Of a DNA stretch of 47,560 bases, positions 8,507 through 18,321 are shown one piece after another. A program made the position numbers and the translations under genes. Source of the stretch: Methanobacteriota archaeon (GTDB lineage: Archaea > Halobacteriota > Methanosarcinia > Methanosarcinales > Methanosarcinaceae); the NCBI GenBank assembly GCA_030054735.1, contig JASGVX010000056.1, forward strand, positions 1-47,560, read 5' to 3'. Every line of letters begins with the position of its first letter. The first letter of the stretch is position 1. The notes beneath the pieces are model-generated. The model ran no database searches and was not told the origin of the DNA. It was given only the letters and a program-made list of their open reading frames with translations.

Positions 8507-8575
8507 GCATGAAAGTGCTTTCAGGTACTTTCATTTCTTTGTGCCTGTTATTCAAAGAATTTCATGTGCGTTTTT
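8507..8575 (+). repeat. Interspersed hairpin repeat, copy C
   Basis: Nearly identical to copy E (19909). The hairpin arms are intact, with TTCAAAGAAT in place of TTCGAAGAAT. It lies between the zinc-ribbon gene and hisH, about 70 bases before the hisH start. Confidence 0.85.
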
Positions 8576-8644
8576 CTATTCTCTTCCTCAATTTGGAATT
8601 CTTCTTCGTAAGCTTAATCTATCTTAAATTTGTTTGTTAAAACT

Positions 8645-9253
8645 ATGAAAAGGATCGTGATTATCGATTACGGGCTTGGAAATCTCAGAAGTGTTCAAAA
8701 GGGGCTTGAACACGTAGGAGCAAGTCCCATAATCTCCGGGAACCCTGACGAGATCCTGGCTGCAGACGGTATTATTCTCCCTGGAGTAGGTGCTTTTATA
8801 GATGCAATGAAATGTCTGCTTCCTCTCAAAGGGACTATTGAGAAATTTGCAGACTCGGGAAAACCAATGCTCGGGATCTGTCTCGGACAACAGGTCCTTA
8901 TGAGCTCTTCTGAAGAAGGCAGGCTGACCGATGGGCTTAACTTTATTAAGGGCAAAGTGCTTCGTTTTCCAAAATCTGAGCTGAAAGTGCCTCACATGGG
9001 CTGGAATAAAATCAGGATAAAACAGGACCACCCTCTGTTTAAAGGTATTCCCGACACTTCTCTCGTATATTTCGTACACTCGTACTATGTAGATACAGCT
9101 GCAGAGAATACTCTTGCGTCATGTGAGTATGGACTGGAATATTCTGCTTCAGTGGTGAATTCGAAAGGTAATGTAATGGGTACCCAGTTCCACCCCGAAA
9201 AAAGTGGATCCACAGGACTGAAGATTTTGAAAAACTTCGTAGAGATGTGTTGA
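8645..9253 (+). CDS. hisH: Imidazole glycerol phosphate synthase, glutaminase subunit
   Basis: HisH releases ammonia from glutamine and passes it to HisF, which forms imidazole glycerol phosphate and AICAR in histidine biosynthesis. The 202-residue class I glutamine amidotransferase shows IDYGLGNLRSV at the N terminus, the nucleophile motif LGICLGQQ (Cys79), and the GTQFHPEKSG motif with His183 and Glu185, so the triad is complete. The frame is open to a TTG at 8630, but the ATG at 8645 places the family's MKRIVIIDYG start correctly. No Shine-Dalgarno motif is visible. No other his gene is adjacent, as is common in methanogens where his genes are scattered. Confidence 0.95.
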   Translation: MKRIVIIDYGLGNLRSVQKGLEHVGASPIISGNPDEILAADGIILPGVGAFIDAMKCLLPLKGTIEKFADSGKPMLGICLGQQVLMSSSEEGRLTDGLNFIKGKVLRFPKSELKVPHMGWNKIRIKQDHPLFKGIPDTSLVYFVHSYYVDTAAENTLASCEYGLEYSASVVNSKGNVMGTQFHPEKSGSTGLKILKNFVEMC

Positions 9254-9465
9254 ATTATAGATATGTTGAAATATTGAAACAAACCTGACAGGGTACTGAG
9301 ATTTTGTGACTGAACCTTTATTCTATCGTTTTTAGGCGCCTAAGTTTGGGTTCCTGGGTATTTCGTATTATTCAAAATTCAATTAAGAAACCGATACTTT
9401 AATTTCGAATTATCCTGTCCTGCACTTTGAAAAGCATCGACAGATACTGCAAAAGGATGGTTAAT

Positions 9466-10794
9466 ATGGATATAGAAGGCTATGCAAAACGGGCTCTTAG
9501 AAAAGACCCTTCAAATGAAAACGGGCTTGAGGCAGAGCTTGCTTCAAGAATACTTGAAATCAAGAACATAAGCTCTGATAGGGCTCGCGAGATTGCGGCT
9601 GCTGTTATTTGTGAAGCAAAAGCAACTCTTCACACTGAGGGAGACGTATTAAATCCCATTATTTCAGGAGTTGCTATGGGAGAGTTCGGAGTAGGCTCAA
9701 GAGGTACAGGGGACTTTTACGTCCATTCCAAGCTCGGGGAAGTCATAGGCAATACCGGTGCTGTAGTTGACAGTTCCCAGCTTGATGACTCGGGCGTTGT
9801 GAAAATAGGTGATGAATACCTGGTAGTTACAATTGATGGCATACATTCCCGCCTCAGTGATTTTCCTTTCCTTTCGGGTTTTCACGTAGCCAGAGCAGCT
9901 CTGCGTGATGTCTACTCAATGGGAGCCCACCCCCTTGCCATGCTTTCAGATATTCATGTAGCAGACGATGGGGACGTGGCAAAAATATTCGATCACATCG
10001 CAGGAATAAGCACGGTTTCCGAGCTTACCGGAATACCTCTTATTACTGGAAGCACTCTCCGTATAGGAGGGGACATGGTCATAGGTGACAGAATGACTGG
10101 CGGCGTTGGTGCTGTTGGTGTTACCTCTTCTCTTACCTCGCGCAACCGGACAAAGGCAGGAGACCTTATCCTTATGACTGAAGGTGCAGGTGGAGGCACG
10201 ATTTCTACAACTGCACTTTATTATGGGATGCATGACGTGGTGGAAGAAACTATTAACATCCGTTTTCTTGAAGCCTGTGAAGCTCTTCTGCAGTCCGGGT
10301 TATACAGGAAAGTCCATTCCATGACCGATGTTACCAATGGCGGAATACGTGGGGATGCACGGGAAATCTCAAAGACTGCAAAATTAAAACTGGTCTTTGA
10401 AGAAGAAAAAATGAGAGCCCTTGTTAACCCAAAGGTGCTTTCCATGCTTGAGCTCCTTAAAATCGATTATCTTGGTGTATCTCTTGATGCACTTCTGGTT
10501 ATCGTCCCCCCTGAATATGCCGATGAGATTCTTGAAACAGTCCGGGCTGTCGGTGTCGAGATTGACATCATAGGTCGTGTAGAAGAAGGAAACGGGGCTG
10601 AAATTTTCGTTAATGGAGAAGTCCGGGACTTTGCACCCAGATTCAGAGAATCTGCCTATACTCCTGTTAAAAAAATCCACGGTGAAGAGAACCCACGTGA
10701 TTTCGAGGAGATGAGAAATGCAATTGATAGGGCGGCTGAAGAAGCTATAAATAAAAAGCAGAGGGTTCTTGAAAAAATAAAGGAAAAAAAATAA
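9466..10794 (+). CDS. AIR synthase-related (PurM/HypE-like) protein
   Basis: This 442-residue protein has the two-domain PurM/HypE/ThiL fold. After a helical N terminus of about 50 residues comes a glycine-rich segment (FGVGSRGTGDF), then VTIDGIHSR, ARAALRDVYSMGAHPLAML and ITGSTLRIGGDMVIGDR, which correspond to the ATP-binding AIRS core. GAGGGTISTTA and MTDVTNGGIRGD belong to the C-terminal domain. It is too long for the usual methanogenesis marker 2 protein and lacks the C-terminal cysteine motif of HypE (its end is a Lys/Glu-rich helix), so the substrate is unknown. The frame extends up to a TTG at 9427, but AAAGGATGG sits 5 bases before the ATG at 9466, so I chose that start. It is monocistronic by spacing. 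Confidence 0.8.
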   Translation: MDIEGYAKRALRKDPSNENGLEAELASRILEIKNISSDRAREIAAAVICEAKATLHTEGDVLNPIISGVAMGEFGVGSRGTGDFYVHSKLGEVIGNTGAVVDSSQLDDSGVVKIGDEYLVVTIDGIHSRLSDFPFLSGFHVARAALRDVYSMGAHPLAMLSDIHVADDGDVAKIFDHIAGISTVSELTGIPLITGSTLRIGGDMVIGDRMTGGVGAVGVTSSLTSRNRTKAGDLILMTEGAGGGTISTTALYYGMHDVVEETINIRFLEACEALLQSGLYRKVHSMTDVTNGGIRGDAREISKTAKLKLVFEEEKMRALVNPKVLSMLELLKIDYLGVSLDALLVIVPPEYADEILETVRAVGVEIDIIGRVEEGNGAEIFVNGEVRDFAPRFRESAYTPVKKIHGEENPRDFEEMRNAIDRAAEEAINKKQRVLEKIKEKK

Positions 10795-10924
10795 AAAGTA
10801 AAACCGGAAAAAGAAATATAACAAGCAAAATCGGTAAAAGAAAGCGAAAAGAGAAACTTTGGAAGATTATCGTTTAAATAGTATATAGCCATAGATTCAG
10901 GAAAGTGGAAAAAAAGTGGGAGTG

Positions 10925-12229
10925 TTAACTTTTCTTTTTTACCAGAAGCACTTCCCTTTCTTTTCCAATTATCTCAACGTCCTGATCAACTCCTATTTCT
11001 TCTTCGGATCTGGCTTTCCAGTACTCTCCTTTATAGCGGACAAACCCTCTTTTTTCAGGGCCTATGGGATCTATGGTTTGCGCAGTATCTCCTGTAATGG
11101 TCCCTATAACTGGTTTTTTCTTCCTTATTTCTGCGACTTTATATATTGCATAGACAAGGAATATCCCGAAAATGATTGTGGGAGTAACAACTGTTAGTAT
11201 CAACAGTTTCCGAAACTCGGGAGTGTAAATATTCTCGCTTCCCATCGGTATAAGTAAGACGCTTCCTATTATCAGGCTGATAAGTCCGGCAAGCCCAAAA
11301 ATCCCAAATCCTGGAGACTTCATTTCGAGGATCAGAAGCCCTATTCCTACAAGGATCAGGAAAAATGCTGCTATATTAATATCGAATCCTGTGCCTATCA
11401 ACCCAAGCACGATTGAAATAATTCCAAAAATTTCTGCTCCTGCTCCAGGGTTTGAAATACCGAAGATAACTCCGTAAAGCCCTATTGTCAGAAGAAGGGA
11501 GGACAGGATCGGGTTTGAAATGAGTATCAGGAAGGAAAGGGAAAGCGGAGCTTCGTAGGTCTCTATTTCTGCATTTGCAGTATGCAGTTCTCTGCCTTTT
11601 ACAATCTCCCCCTCAACCTGGGCAAGCAGGTCAGGAACAGAAGAAGCTCTATATTCAATCACTCCTTCTTCCAGAGCTTCTTCGTCGTTAAGGTTTCGGT
11701 TCTCGGTAATTACTTCTTCTGCAAAAGTCTCGTTTCTTCCGTGTTTTTTTGCCGTTTCAACCGAGAATTTTACGAGGGCATTAATAAACTTGTCATCATC
11801 TATGGGTTTTGTCCCTTCTGCAGACATCTGCACTGGCTGTGCTGATCCTATCACTGTAAAGGGAGCCATTGCAGCAATATCGGTCCCCATAAGGATGAGG
11901 GTCCCCGCAGACCAGGCTTTTCCGCTCTCAGGCACGTACCCTATTACAGGAACGGTTGTGTTCTCAATTGCCTTTATGATTATTTGAGTCTCTTCCAGCC
12001 CCCCTCCCGGAGTGTCCAGAGTAATTATGAGAGCCTCAAAGTTCCCGTTTTCAGCTCTTTCTATTGCGGCAGCTATTAAATTGTCAGATGCAGGAGTAAT
12101 AGCTCCATTTATTTCGAGTACAAGCACTCTGTTTTCAGGCGCTGCCTCTGCAGAAAGTACAAAAACAGCTGTCAGACTGATGCACAGAAATAAAATAAAG
12201 AGGGGATGAAAGACCCTTTTTATTTGCAT
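10925..12229 (-). CDS. NfeD-family membrane serine protease (long form)
   Basis: Long NfeD proteins pair an N-terminal ClpP-like serine protease with a membrane region and a C-terminal OB-fold; archaeal relatives cleave the C terminus of the partner stomatin. Here a signal peptide is followed by the protease fold (LVLEINGAITPASDN, TLDTPGGGLEET, and KAWSAGTLI, with the likely nucleophile Ser). Four or more membrane helices occupy the middle, and a C-terminal OB-like NfeD domain (GFVRYKGEYWKARS) ends the protein. The frame opens at an ATG at 12280. I prefer the ATG at 12229 (434 residues), because AAGGG lies 9 bases upstream and the signal peptide then starts at residue 1. It lies just downstream of the stomatin gene in an evident operon. 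Confidence 0.9.
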   Translation of the reverse strand: MQIKRVFHPLFILFLCISLTAVFVLSAEAAPENRVLVLEINGAITPASDNLIAAAIERAENGNFEALIITLDTPGGGLEETQIIIKAIENTTVPVIGYVPESGKAWSAGTLILMGTDIAAMAPFTVIGSAQPVQMSAEGTKPIDDDKFINALVKFSVETAKKHGRNETFAEEVITENRNLNDEEALEEGVIEYRASSVPDLLAQVEGEIVKGRELHTANAEIETYEAPLSLSFLILISNPILSSLLLTIGLYGVIFGISNPGAGAEIFGIISIVLGLIGTGFDINIAAFFLILVGIGLLILEMKSPGFGIFGLAGLISLIIGSVLLIPMGSENIYTPEFRKLLILTVVTPTIIFGIFLVYAIYKVAEIRKKKPVIGTITGDTAQTIDPIGPEKRGFVRYKGEYWKARSEEEIGVDQDVEIIGKEREVLLVKKKS

Positions 12230-12290
12230 AATTACTGTCCCTTTCTCGCCTTTAGAATCCTTTTCTATTTTTTCTACCATTTAGTCTATT

Positions 12291-13073
12291 TTACCCTTCC
12301 TTCTTTCCGGATATTGCCTGAGAAAGGGCAGCTATATTTCCAATTTCAGGGGTTTGAGTTTGCGTAACCACGATAAGGTTTTTCTCCCTGGCAATCTCGG
12401 CAAGAGTCTGAAGTTCCCTTAACTTGATGGCAGCAGGAAGCCCTTCATAACTATTGGCAGCATCTTTCATCCTCTCTGCAGCCTGGAATTCTCCTTCTGC
12501 AAGGATGATCCTTGCACGCTTTTCCCTTTCGGCTTCAGCCTGTTTTGCGATTGCCCTTTTCATTGTATCAGGCAAAGCTACGTCCCGAATAGTTACTCCT
12601 GTAACCTTGATCCCCCAGGGGTCGGTATAAGCATCCAGCAGTTCCTGAATCTCCTTGTTTATGCTTTCTCTTTCGGAAAGTAACTCATCAAGTTCCATTT
12701 GACCCAGTACGTCTCTAAGCGTTGTCTGGGAAAGAGTTGAAGTTGCAAACATATAGTTTTCAACCTGGGTAATTGCAGCCCCTGGTTCTACTACTTTGTA
12801 ATATACAACGGCATCCACTGCAACTGTAACATTATCTCTTGTGATTACTGCCTGTTTTGGGACATCGATTGCAACGACTCTCAGGTCTATTTTTATGGCT
12901 TTATCAATAATTGGTATGATAAAGAAGATACCCGGCCCCTTTACTCCACTGAGGCGTCCGAGTCTGAAAATAACAACTCGTTCGTATTCATTTACCATTT
13001 TTATTGACTGTGAGATTATTAATATTACAACTATTAATACAGGGAGCAGTGATCCACTGATATAATCAATCAT
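12291..13073 (-). CDS. Stomatin/prohibitin-family (SPFH) membrane protein
   Basis: This 260-residue SPFH protein has one N-terminal membrane helix (about residues 5-25) followed by YERVVIFRLGRLSGVKGPG, the start of the band-7 domain. TRDNVTVAVDAVVYYKV and GQMELDELLSERESIN follow. A long Ala/Glu/Lys-rich coiled coil (about 175-215) and a hydrophobic C-terminal tail complete it. In archaea such p-stomatins form membrane scaffolds and are substrates of the NfeD protease encoded next door. The gene precedes the NfeD gene by a short gap on the same strand. The ATG at 13073 is preceded by GAGGGG. It is intact and of typical length. Confidence 0.93.
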   Translation of the reverse strand: MIDYISGSLLPVLIVVILIISQSIKMVNEYERVVIFRLGRLSGVKGPGIFFIIPIIDKAIKIDLRVVAIDVPKQAVITRDNVTVAVDAVVYYKVVEPGAAITQVENYMFATSTLSQTTLRDVLGQMELDELLSERESINKEIQELLDAYTDPWGIKVTGVTIRDVALPDTMKRAIAKQAEAEREKRARIILAEGEFQAAERMKDAANSYEGLPAAIKLRELQTLAEIAREKNLIVVTQTQTPEIGNIAALSQAISGKKEG

Positions 13074-13384
13074 AATTTTATTCCCCTCTATACGTTTATC
13101 TTAAATTTGAATTTGATACTAATTAAGTGTTTTTTATTTAAGGAATTCTTAATAATTTACATGAAGTATACAGTTATAAATTAAAAATTTTACATTCTAT
13201 CGTCTATATAAAATATCTGTGTAACTATATAAGTCCTCACACCATCCTTCGTTCCGATTTTAATGGATTGCAGTCACTGTCTTTAATCAGATTAATTATC
13301 TGAATATGATAAAAACTGCCTCAGAAACCTGAAAGTTCAGGGTATCTGTAGGCGCTATAGAAAATAGCATGCTTACAAATACTT

Positions 13385-13406
13385 ATATCTTGCATACACA
13401 AGATAT
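13385..13406 (+). promoter_or_regulatory. Palindrome overlapping a candidate promoter
   Basis: ATATCTTG at 13385-13392 and CAAGATAT at 13399-13406 form a perfect 8-bp inverted repeat with a 6-nt centre. The left arm overlaps a TATA-like CTTATATCT. It could be an operator for the RecJ-like gene 260-270 bases downstream, or a hairpin at the 5' end of a long leader. Confidence 0.35.
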
Positions 13407-13514
13407 TGAACAGAAATACAGGATATACGCAGAAAGAGAATGAGCCGGTAGGCACTTATTCCTGGCCGGGAGAAGTCCTTTCAGTTATTAGTAGACTGAG
13501 GGTTGGCACAGAAC

Positions 13515-13587
<73 letters not shown>

Positions 13588-13663
13588 GTGTGCAGAATTC
13601 AAAAGAGGTTTGAATTCCAAAAAATTGTGAGGTTAAGAAAACGCAGGTTCGGGAGAACCACTG

Positions 13664-15808
13664 GTGTTGATATTAATGAGTAAGGAATGTCCAGACTGCC
13701 ACGGGCGTGGCTACGAAGTTATTTCAACTGAAGTTTGCCCTCTCTGCAAGGGAAAGGGCAAGGCAAAATCAGTTGATTTCATGAAAATATCAGAAAAAGA
13801 TCTTAACAGTTTCTTGAAAAATGGTGCAGTATGCGAGAAATGCAAAGGAAAGGGGAGCATTGAAGTTACCAAGCCCTGTGAAGCCTGTGAGGGGCTTGGA
13901 AAAATCTATACCTGCAAGATTTGTGGAGCAAGAATTCACAACCCAGATGACGCAGATGAAGAGATCTGCACTGTCTGTTCCCGTTCCCAGTATGTTTATG
14001 CTCTGGATGAATCCTGTGACCTTAAAGATCTGGAAGCAGGAAAACTGTATCATGGAGCTGTAAGCAGTATTGCCTCTTTTGGGGTCTTTGTAGACCTGAA
14101 CCCTCAAGTGAGAGGGCTTATGCACACCAGTAATATTGGAGTCCAGCCTGAAGTCGGAGAAGCTTTAATCGTCCTGGTGAAAAGTATAAAAGCCGGAGGA
14201 AAACTGGACCTTATCCCTAAAACTCTTAAAAAATACAAGACCATTGAACTTGAAAAAGAGCTCCCGCTTAAAAATTCCTCCCAGATAGACACCAGCATGA
14301 AAGGCAGGCACATAAGGATTGAAGGAGAGGTTATTCAGGTAAAACAGACCAGCGGGCCGACAATCTTCACCATAAGCGACGAAGGAGGCTTTATTCCATG
14401 TGCGGCTTTTGAGAGTGCAGGAAAGCGCTCTTACCCTCACATCGATACAGGAATGATTGTCTCTATCACGGGAGAAGTGAGCCCGAGAGATGAGCAGGTC
14501 CAGATTGAAGTCATGAGTATGAAACGGCTGACAGGAGAAAAAGAAGCTGCTGTCAAGGCCAGGATTGAGAGGGCAATAGAGGAAAAAGCCTCACCTGCTG
14601 ATATTCCTTTTCTGGTTGAAAGCGAGATTATGGAAAAGCTCAGGCCAAGAATGCTCCATGTCGCCAAAGAAATCAAAAAGGCAATCCTCCATTCGACACC
14701 TATTATACTCAGACATCATGCCGATGCCGATGGGATAACTTCTGCAATCGCAATTGAACGTGCAATCCTACCCCTTATCACAGAAATAGGCGGGACGGAT
14801 GCGGAGTACTATTTCTACAAACGGGCTCCTTCAAAGGCTCCTTTTTATGAGCTTGCCGATGTTACAAGGGATATTTCCTTTGCACTTGAAGACTATGCCC
14901 GGCATGGGCAGAAAATGCCTCTTATTATCCAGGTAGACAACGGCTCAACAGAAGAAGATGTGCCTGCAATGCAACAGGCAAAAGTCTACGGCATCGACAT
15001 TCTTGTCATTGACCACCACCACCCGGATGACATTGTTGACCAGTACCTTATAGGTCATGTTAACCCTGCTCATGTAGGAGGAGATTTTGGGGTTACTGCA
15101 GGCATGCTCTGTGTAGAGCTTGCTCGTATGATTAATCCGGGAATCAGTGATACAATAAAGCACCTTCCTGCTGTTTCGGCAGTAGGTGACCGTTCAGAGG
15201 CCCCTGAAGCTGAAAGATATATCTCTCTTGTATCGGACCGATATTCTCTTGAAAAGTTAAAAGACATGGCTCTGGCTCTGGATTATGAACAGTTCTGGCT
15301 TAAGTTTAGCAGTGGAAAAGGCATTATTGACGATATCCTGGATCTGGGAGATCACAAAGTCCATGAAAATCTGGTATCTTTGCTTTGTGAGCAGGCAAAT
15401 GCCATGATAAAAGAACAGCTTGAGACCTGTCTCTTTAATGTCAAGTCCCAGAAACTGGCGAATGGCGCTATTATGAATGTAATAGATGTCGAAAACTATG
15501 CCCAGAAATTTACCTTCCCGCCACCGGGCAAGACCTCCGGGGAAGTGCACGATGTTCTTTCCAAAAAGTATCAGGACAAGCCTGTGGTCACTATTGGTTA
15601 TGGCCCTGACTTTGCTGTCATCCGTTCGAAAGGCGTGCTCATGAATATTCCCAAAATTGTCAGGGAGCTTCGCGAAGAAATGAAAGGCGCCGGAGTCAGT
15701 GGAGGCGGACACCTTGTTGTCGGCAGTATCAAGTTTGTGGAAGGAATGAGAACCGAGGTACTCTCAAGACTTGCAGAAAAGATCGCATCTGTGGAAGTTG
15801 AGTATTAA
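13664..15808 (+). CDS. Archaeal RecJ-like DHH phosphoesterase with zinc finger, S1 and OB domains
   Basis: The 714-residue protein begins with DnaJ-type CxxCxGxG zinc-finger repeats (CPDCHGRG, CPLCKGKG, CEKCKGKG, CEACEGLG), then CKICG...CTVC. An S1 RNA-binding domain follows at about residues 125-185 (YHGAVSSIASFGVFVDL), then an OB-fold at about 210-290. The C-terminal half is a DHH/RecJ nuclease with RHHADADGI, the DHH-type motif VIDHHHPDD, and the DHHA1 motif GVSGGGH near the end. Archaeal RecJ homologues are single-strand exonucleases linked to the replisome or to RNA processing. The S1 and zinc-finger parts suggest RNA binding. The start is GTG at 13664 with GGGAG 8 bases upstream; an ATG at 13676 is the alternative. 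A terminator hairpin follows the stop codon. Confidence 0.88.
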   Translation: MLILMSKECPDCHGRGYEVISTEVCPLCKGKGKAKSVDFMKISEKDLNSFLKNGAVCEKCKGKGSIEVTKPCEACEGLGKIYTCKICGARIHNPDDADEEICTVCSRSQYVYALDESCDLKDLEAGKLYHGAVSSIASFGVFVDLNPQVRGLMHTSNIGVQPEVGEALIVLVKSIKAGGKLDLIPKTLKKYKTIELEKELPLKNSSQIDTSMKGRHIRIEGEVIQVKQTSGPTIFTISDEGGFIPCAAFESAGKRSYPHIDTGMIVSITGEVSPRDEQVQIEVMSMKRLTGEKEAAVKARIERAIEEKASPADIPFLVESEIMEKLRPRMLHVAKEIKKAILHSTPIILRHHADADGITSAIAIERAILPLITEIGGTDAEYYFYKRAPSKAPFYELADVTRDISFALEDYARHGQKMPLIIQVDNGSTEEDVPAMQQAKVYGIDILVIDHHHPDDIVDQYLIGHVNPAHVGGDFGVTAGMLCVELARMINPGISDTIKHLPAVSAVGDRSEAPEAERYISLVSDRYSLEKLKDMALALDYEQFWLKFSSGKGIIDDILDLGDHKVHENLVSLLCEQANAMIKEQLETCLFNVKSQKLANGAIMNVIDVENYAQKFTFPPPGKTSGEVHDVLSKKYQDKPVVTIGYGPDFAVIRSKGVLMNIPKIVRELREEMKGAGVSGGGHLVVGSIKFVEGMRTEVLSRLAEKIASVEVEY

Positions 15809-15840
15809 CAGGTCTTTTCAAGAAACCTGTTAATCTTTAT
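15804..15840 (+). terminator. Terminator-like hairpin after the RecJ-like gene
   Basis: ATTAACAGGT (15804-15813) and ACCTGTTAAT (15825-15834) form a perfect 10-bp stem with an 11-nt loop that includes the stop codon. T-rich sequence follows. Confidence 0.7.
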
Positions 15841-15947
15841 CTTTTGATTCTTTTTCTTTATTCTAGAAATATTAATGCCTGTATTAAAGTAATCATGGTT
15901 TAAAGTAATCCTGGTTTTTAAAGTAACATTTCTTTTAAGTAGTAGTT

Positions 15948-16014
15948 AAAACGCATATGAAATTCTTCGAATAACAGGCACAAAAAATGAAAGTATCTAG
16001 AAGCACTTTCATGC
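15948..16014 (-). repeat. Interspersed hairpin repeat, copy D
   Basis: Inverted copy. Read on the minus strand it shows ATGAAAGT and ACTTTCAT arms around GCTTCTAGAT, then TTTTTTGTGCCTGTTATTCG and the TTTCATATGCGTTTT tail. It sits in the convergent gap between the RecJ-like gene and dapB. Confidence 0.85.
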
Positions 16015-16042
16015 TAGAATTAAAAATAGGGCTGAATGAGCT

Positions 16043-16075
16043 AAACTCAATCAGCTCAGAAACTCAATCAGCTCA
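16043..16075 (+). repeat. 17-bp tandem duplication at the dapB 3' end
   Basis: AAACTCAATCAGCTCAG is repeated at 16043-16059 and 16060-16075. The second unit contains the dapB stop codon, so this looks like a local slippage duplication just beyond the gene. Confidence 0.6.
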
Positions 16076-16864
16076 AAGTCCGAGCACATCGTCCATTGAA
16101 TAAATTCCTGGGTTCTGCCCGCAGACCCATTCGGCTGCACGGACTGCACCCTTAGCAAAGATCTGGCGGGAGTGAGCCATGTGCCGAATTTCAACCCTTT
16201 CGGAATTTCCTACGAAGAGTACAGTATGATCTCCGGTGATGTCTCCACCGCGCACTGCGTGGATGCCGATTTCTTTCCCGCGGGGAGCTATTCCTTCCCT
16301 TCCGTATACGTACTCTTTGCCGGCCAGAGCTTCACTGATCACGTCAGCTGCGCGAAGAGCGGTCCCACTTGGGGCATCTTTTTTCTGGTTGTGATGGGCT
16401 TCGATAATTTCAATATCGTAATCTGAAAGATACTTTGCAGCTTCTCTGACTATCTTGAAAAAGATGTTAACACCTACGGAATAGTTAGGAGATATGACTG
16501 CACGTACCTGGTTTTTCCGGATAGCTTCATCAATTACTGCACGCTGTTCCTGACTCATGCCTGTAGTTCCTATTATAAGGTTTACTCCGCACTTTGCGGC
16601 AAGTGGAGCGTTTACAACTGTTGCCCCAGCCGCAGTAAAATCAATAAGGACATCAACCTGAGTCTTTTTCAGGACTGTTTCTAAGTTTTTGACATCTGAA
16701 ATCTGGACTCCCAGGTTGCCCACATGAGCAAATTCCCCTGCGTCCTTTCCGATATTCCCTATGTCAAAAGCGGCTACAAGCTGCATATTCGTGGAACAGG
16801 TGATGTTTTCTATAATTAAAGAGCCCATCCTGCCACAGGCCCCGAGTACTGCTGCGTTGATCAT
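16073..16864 (-). CDS. dapB: 4-hydroxy-tetrahydrodipicolinate reductase
   Basis: DapB reduces 4-hydroxy-tetrahydrodipicolinate with NAD(P)H in the diaminopimelate route to lysine. The 263 residues start with a nucleotide-binding loop, AVLGACGRMGS. They show VLIDFTAAGA and IGTTGMS, and the catalytic signature EAHHNQKKDAPSGTAL with its two adjacent His and the Lys. Length is normal. The ATG overlaps the end of dapA by 4 bases (ATGA), indicating translational coupling in one operon. A short tandem duplication follows the stop. No irregularity is seen in the protein. Confidence 0.96.
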   Translation of the reverse strand: MINAAVLGACGRMGSLIIENITCSTNMQLVAAFDIGNIGKDAGEFAHVGNLGVQISDVKNLETVLKKTQVDVLIDFTAAGATVVNAPLAAKCGVNLIIGTTGMSQEQRAVIDEAIRKNQVRAVISPNYSVGVNIFFKIVREAAKYLSDYDIEIIEAHHNQKKDAPSGTALRAADVISEALAGKEYVYGREGIAPRGKEIGIHAVRGGDITGDHTVLFVGNSERVEIRHMAHSRQIFAKGAVRAAEWVCGQNPGIYSMDDVLGL

Positions 16865-17736
16865 TCCATTACCCCCAGTTTCCTGAGTTCATTTACAAGC
16901 ATTGCCTGATTTGCATCACTAATTGGAGCAAGCGGAAGCCTCAGGTGCCCGCTTGCAAGCCCGACAAGCTCTGCAGCTTTCTTAACAGGAACCGGGTTTG
17001 TCTCAAGGAAAAGGGCACGGGTCAGCGGGGCTATCTCGAAATGGATCTTTCTTGCAGTCTCGTAATCTCCTTTGAGGGCTGCATTTACCATTCCCGACAT
17101 TTTGTCAGGTACAATATTTGCAACAACCGAAATGACTCCACTGCCTCCCATGGAAATGATTGGAAGAGTCAGTCCGTCCTCGCCTGAGAAAACTACAAAA
17201 TCATCATCTATAGTGTGCTCAAGGATCTGAGAAACTTTAGCAACGCTCCCGCTGGCTTCTTTGATTCCTACGATGTTTTCTACCTTTGCAAGTTTAGTAA
17301 TCACATCTACAGGCATATCCTGCCCTGTCCTGGATGGGACATTGTAGAGGATCATAGGGATATCTACTGCCTCTGCAATTTTCTTGAAATGGGCAAGAAG
17401 ACCTGCAGGATTTGGCTTATTGTAATAGGGAGAAATTAGAAGTACACCGTCAACACCAGCATCTGCAGCGTGTTTTGTGTACCTGAGGGCTTCTTCTGTG
17501 TTGTTTGAACCTGTTCCTGCAATCACAGGGACCTTTGCACACTCCACTACGATGTCTATTAGTTCTTCATGTTCCGCTGCGGAAAGGGTTGCCGATTCTC
17601 CGGTTGTACCACAGGGCACGATTCCTGAAACCCCTCCATCTTCAACAAATGCTATATTTCTTTGCAGGCCTTCCCTATCAATCCTGTCATCTTTTGTAAA
17701 AGGAGTGATCAGGGCAGGCATTGTTCCTTCAAACAT
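16861..17736 (-). CDS. dapA: 4-hydroxy-tetrahydrodipicolinate synthase
   Basis: DapA condenses pyruvate with aspartate semialdehyde, the first committed step of lysine biosynthesis. The 291-residue TIM barrel has GTTGESATLS with Thr44/Thr45, SPYYNKP, Tyr131 in MILYNVPSRTG, and the Schiff-base Lys159 in VGIKEASG, so the active site is complete. The ATG at 17736 has a GGGG motif about 9 bases upstream. It lies 59 bases after the S17e gene on the same strand and overlaps dapB, so S17e-dapA-dapB probably forms one transcript. The genes for aspartokinase and aspartate semialdehyde dehydrogenase are not in the window. Confidence 0.96.
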   Translation of the reverse strand: MFEGTMPALITPFTKDDRIDREGLQRNIAFVEDGGVSGIVPCGTTGESATLSAAEHEELIDIVVECAKVPVIAGTGSNNTEEALRYTKHAADAGVDGVLLISPYYNKPNPAGLLAHFKKIAEAVDIPMILYNVPSRTGQDMPVDVITKLAKVENIVGIKEASGSVAKVSQILEHTIDDDFVVFSGEDGLTLPIISMGGSGVISVVANIVPDKMSGMVNAALKGDYETARKIHFEIAPLTRALFLETNPVPVKKAAELVGLASGHLRLPLAPISDANQAMLVNELRKLGVME

Positions 17737-17795
17737 ATAGATATCCCCGCCTGTTTCCCGGAAATTAGTTCTTCATCATTCATTCAGTATACTTC

Positions 17796-18321
<526 letters not shown>

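Noticed and set aside
8289-8555. A minus-strand frame of 88 residues over the zinc-ribbon gene
   Set aside because: It runs through repeat copy C and is antisense to the Cys-rich frame, with no sign of selection.
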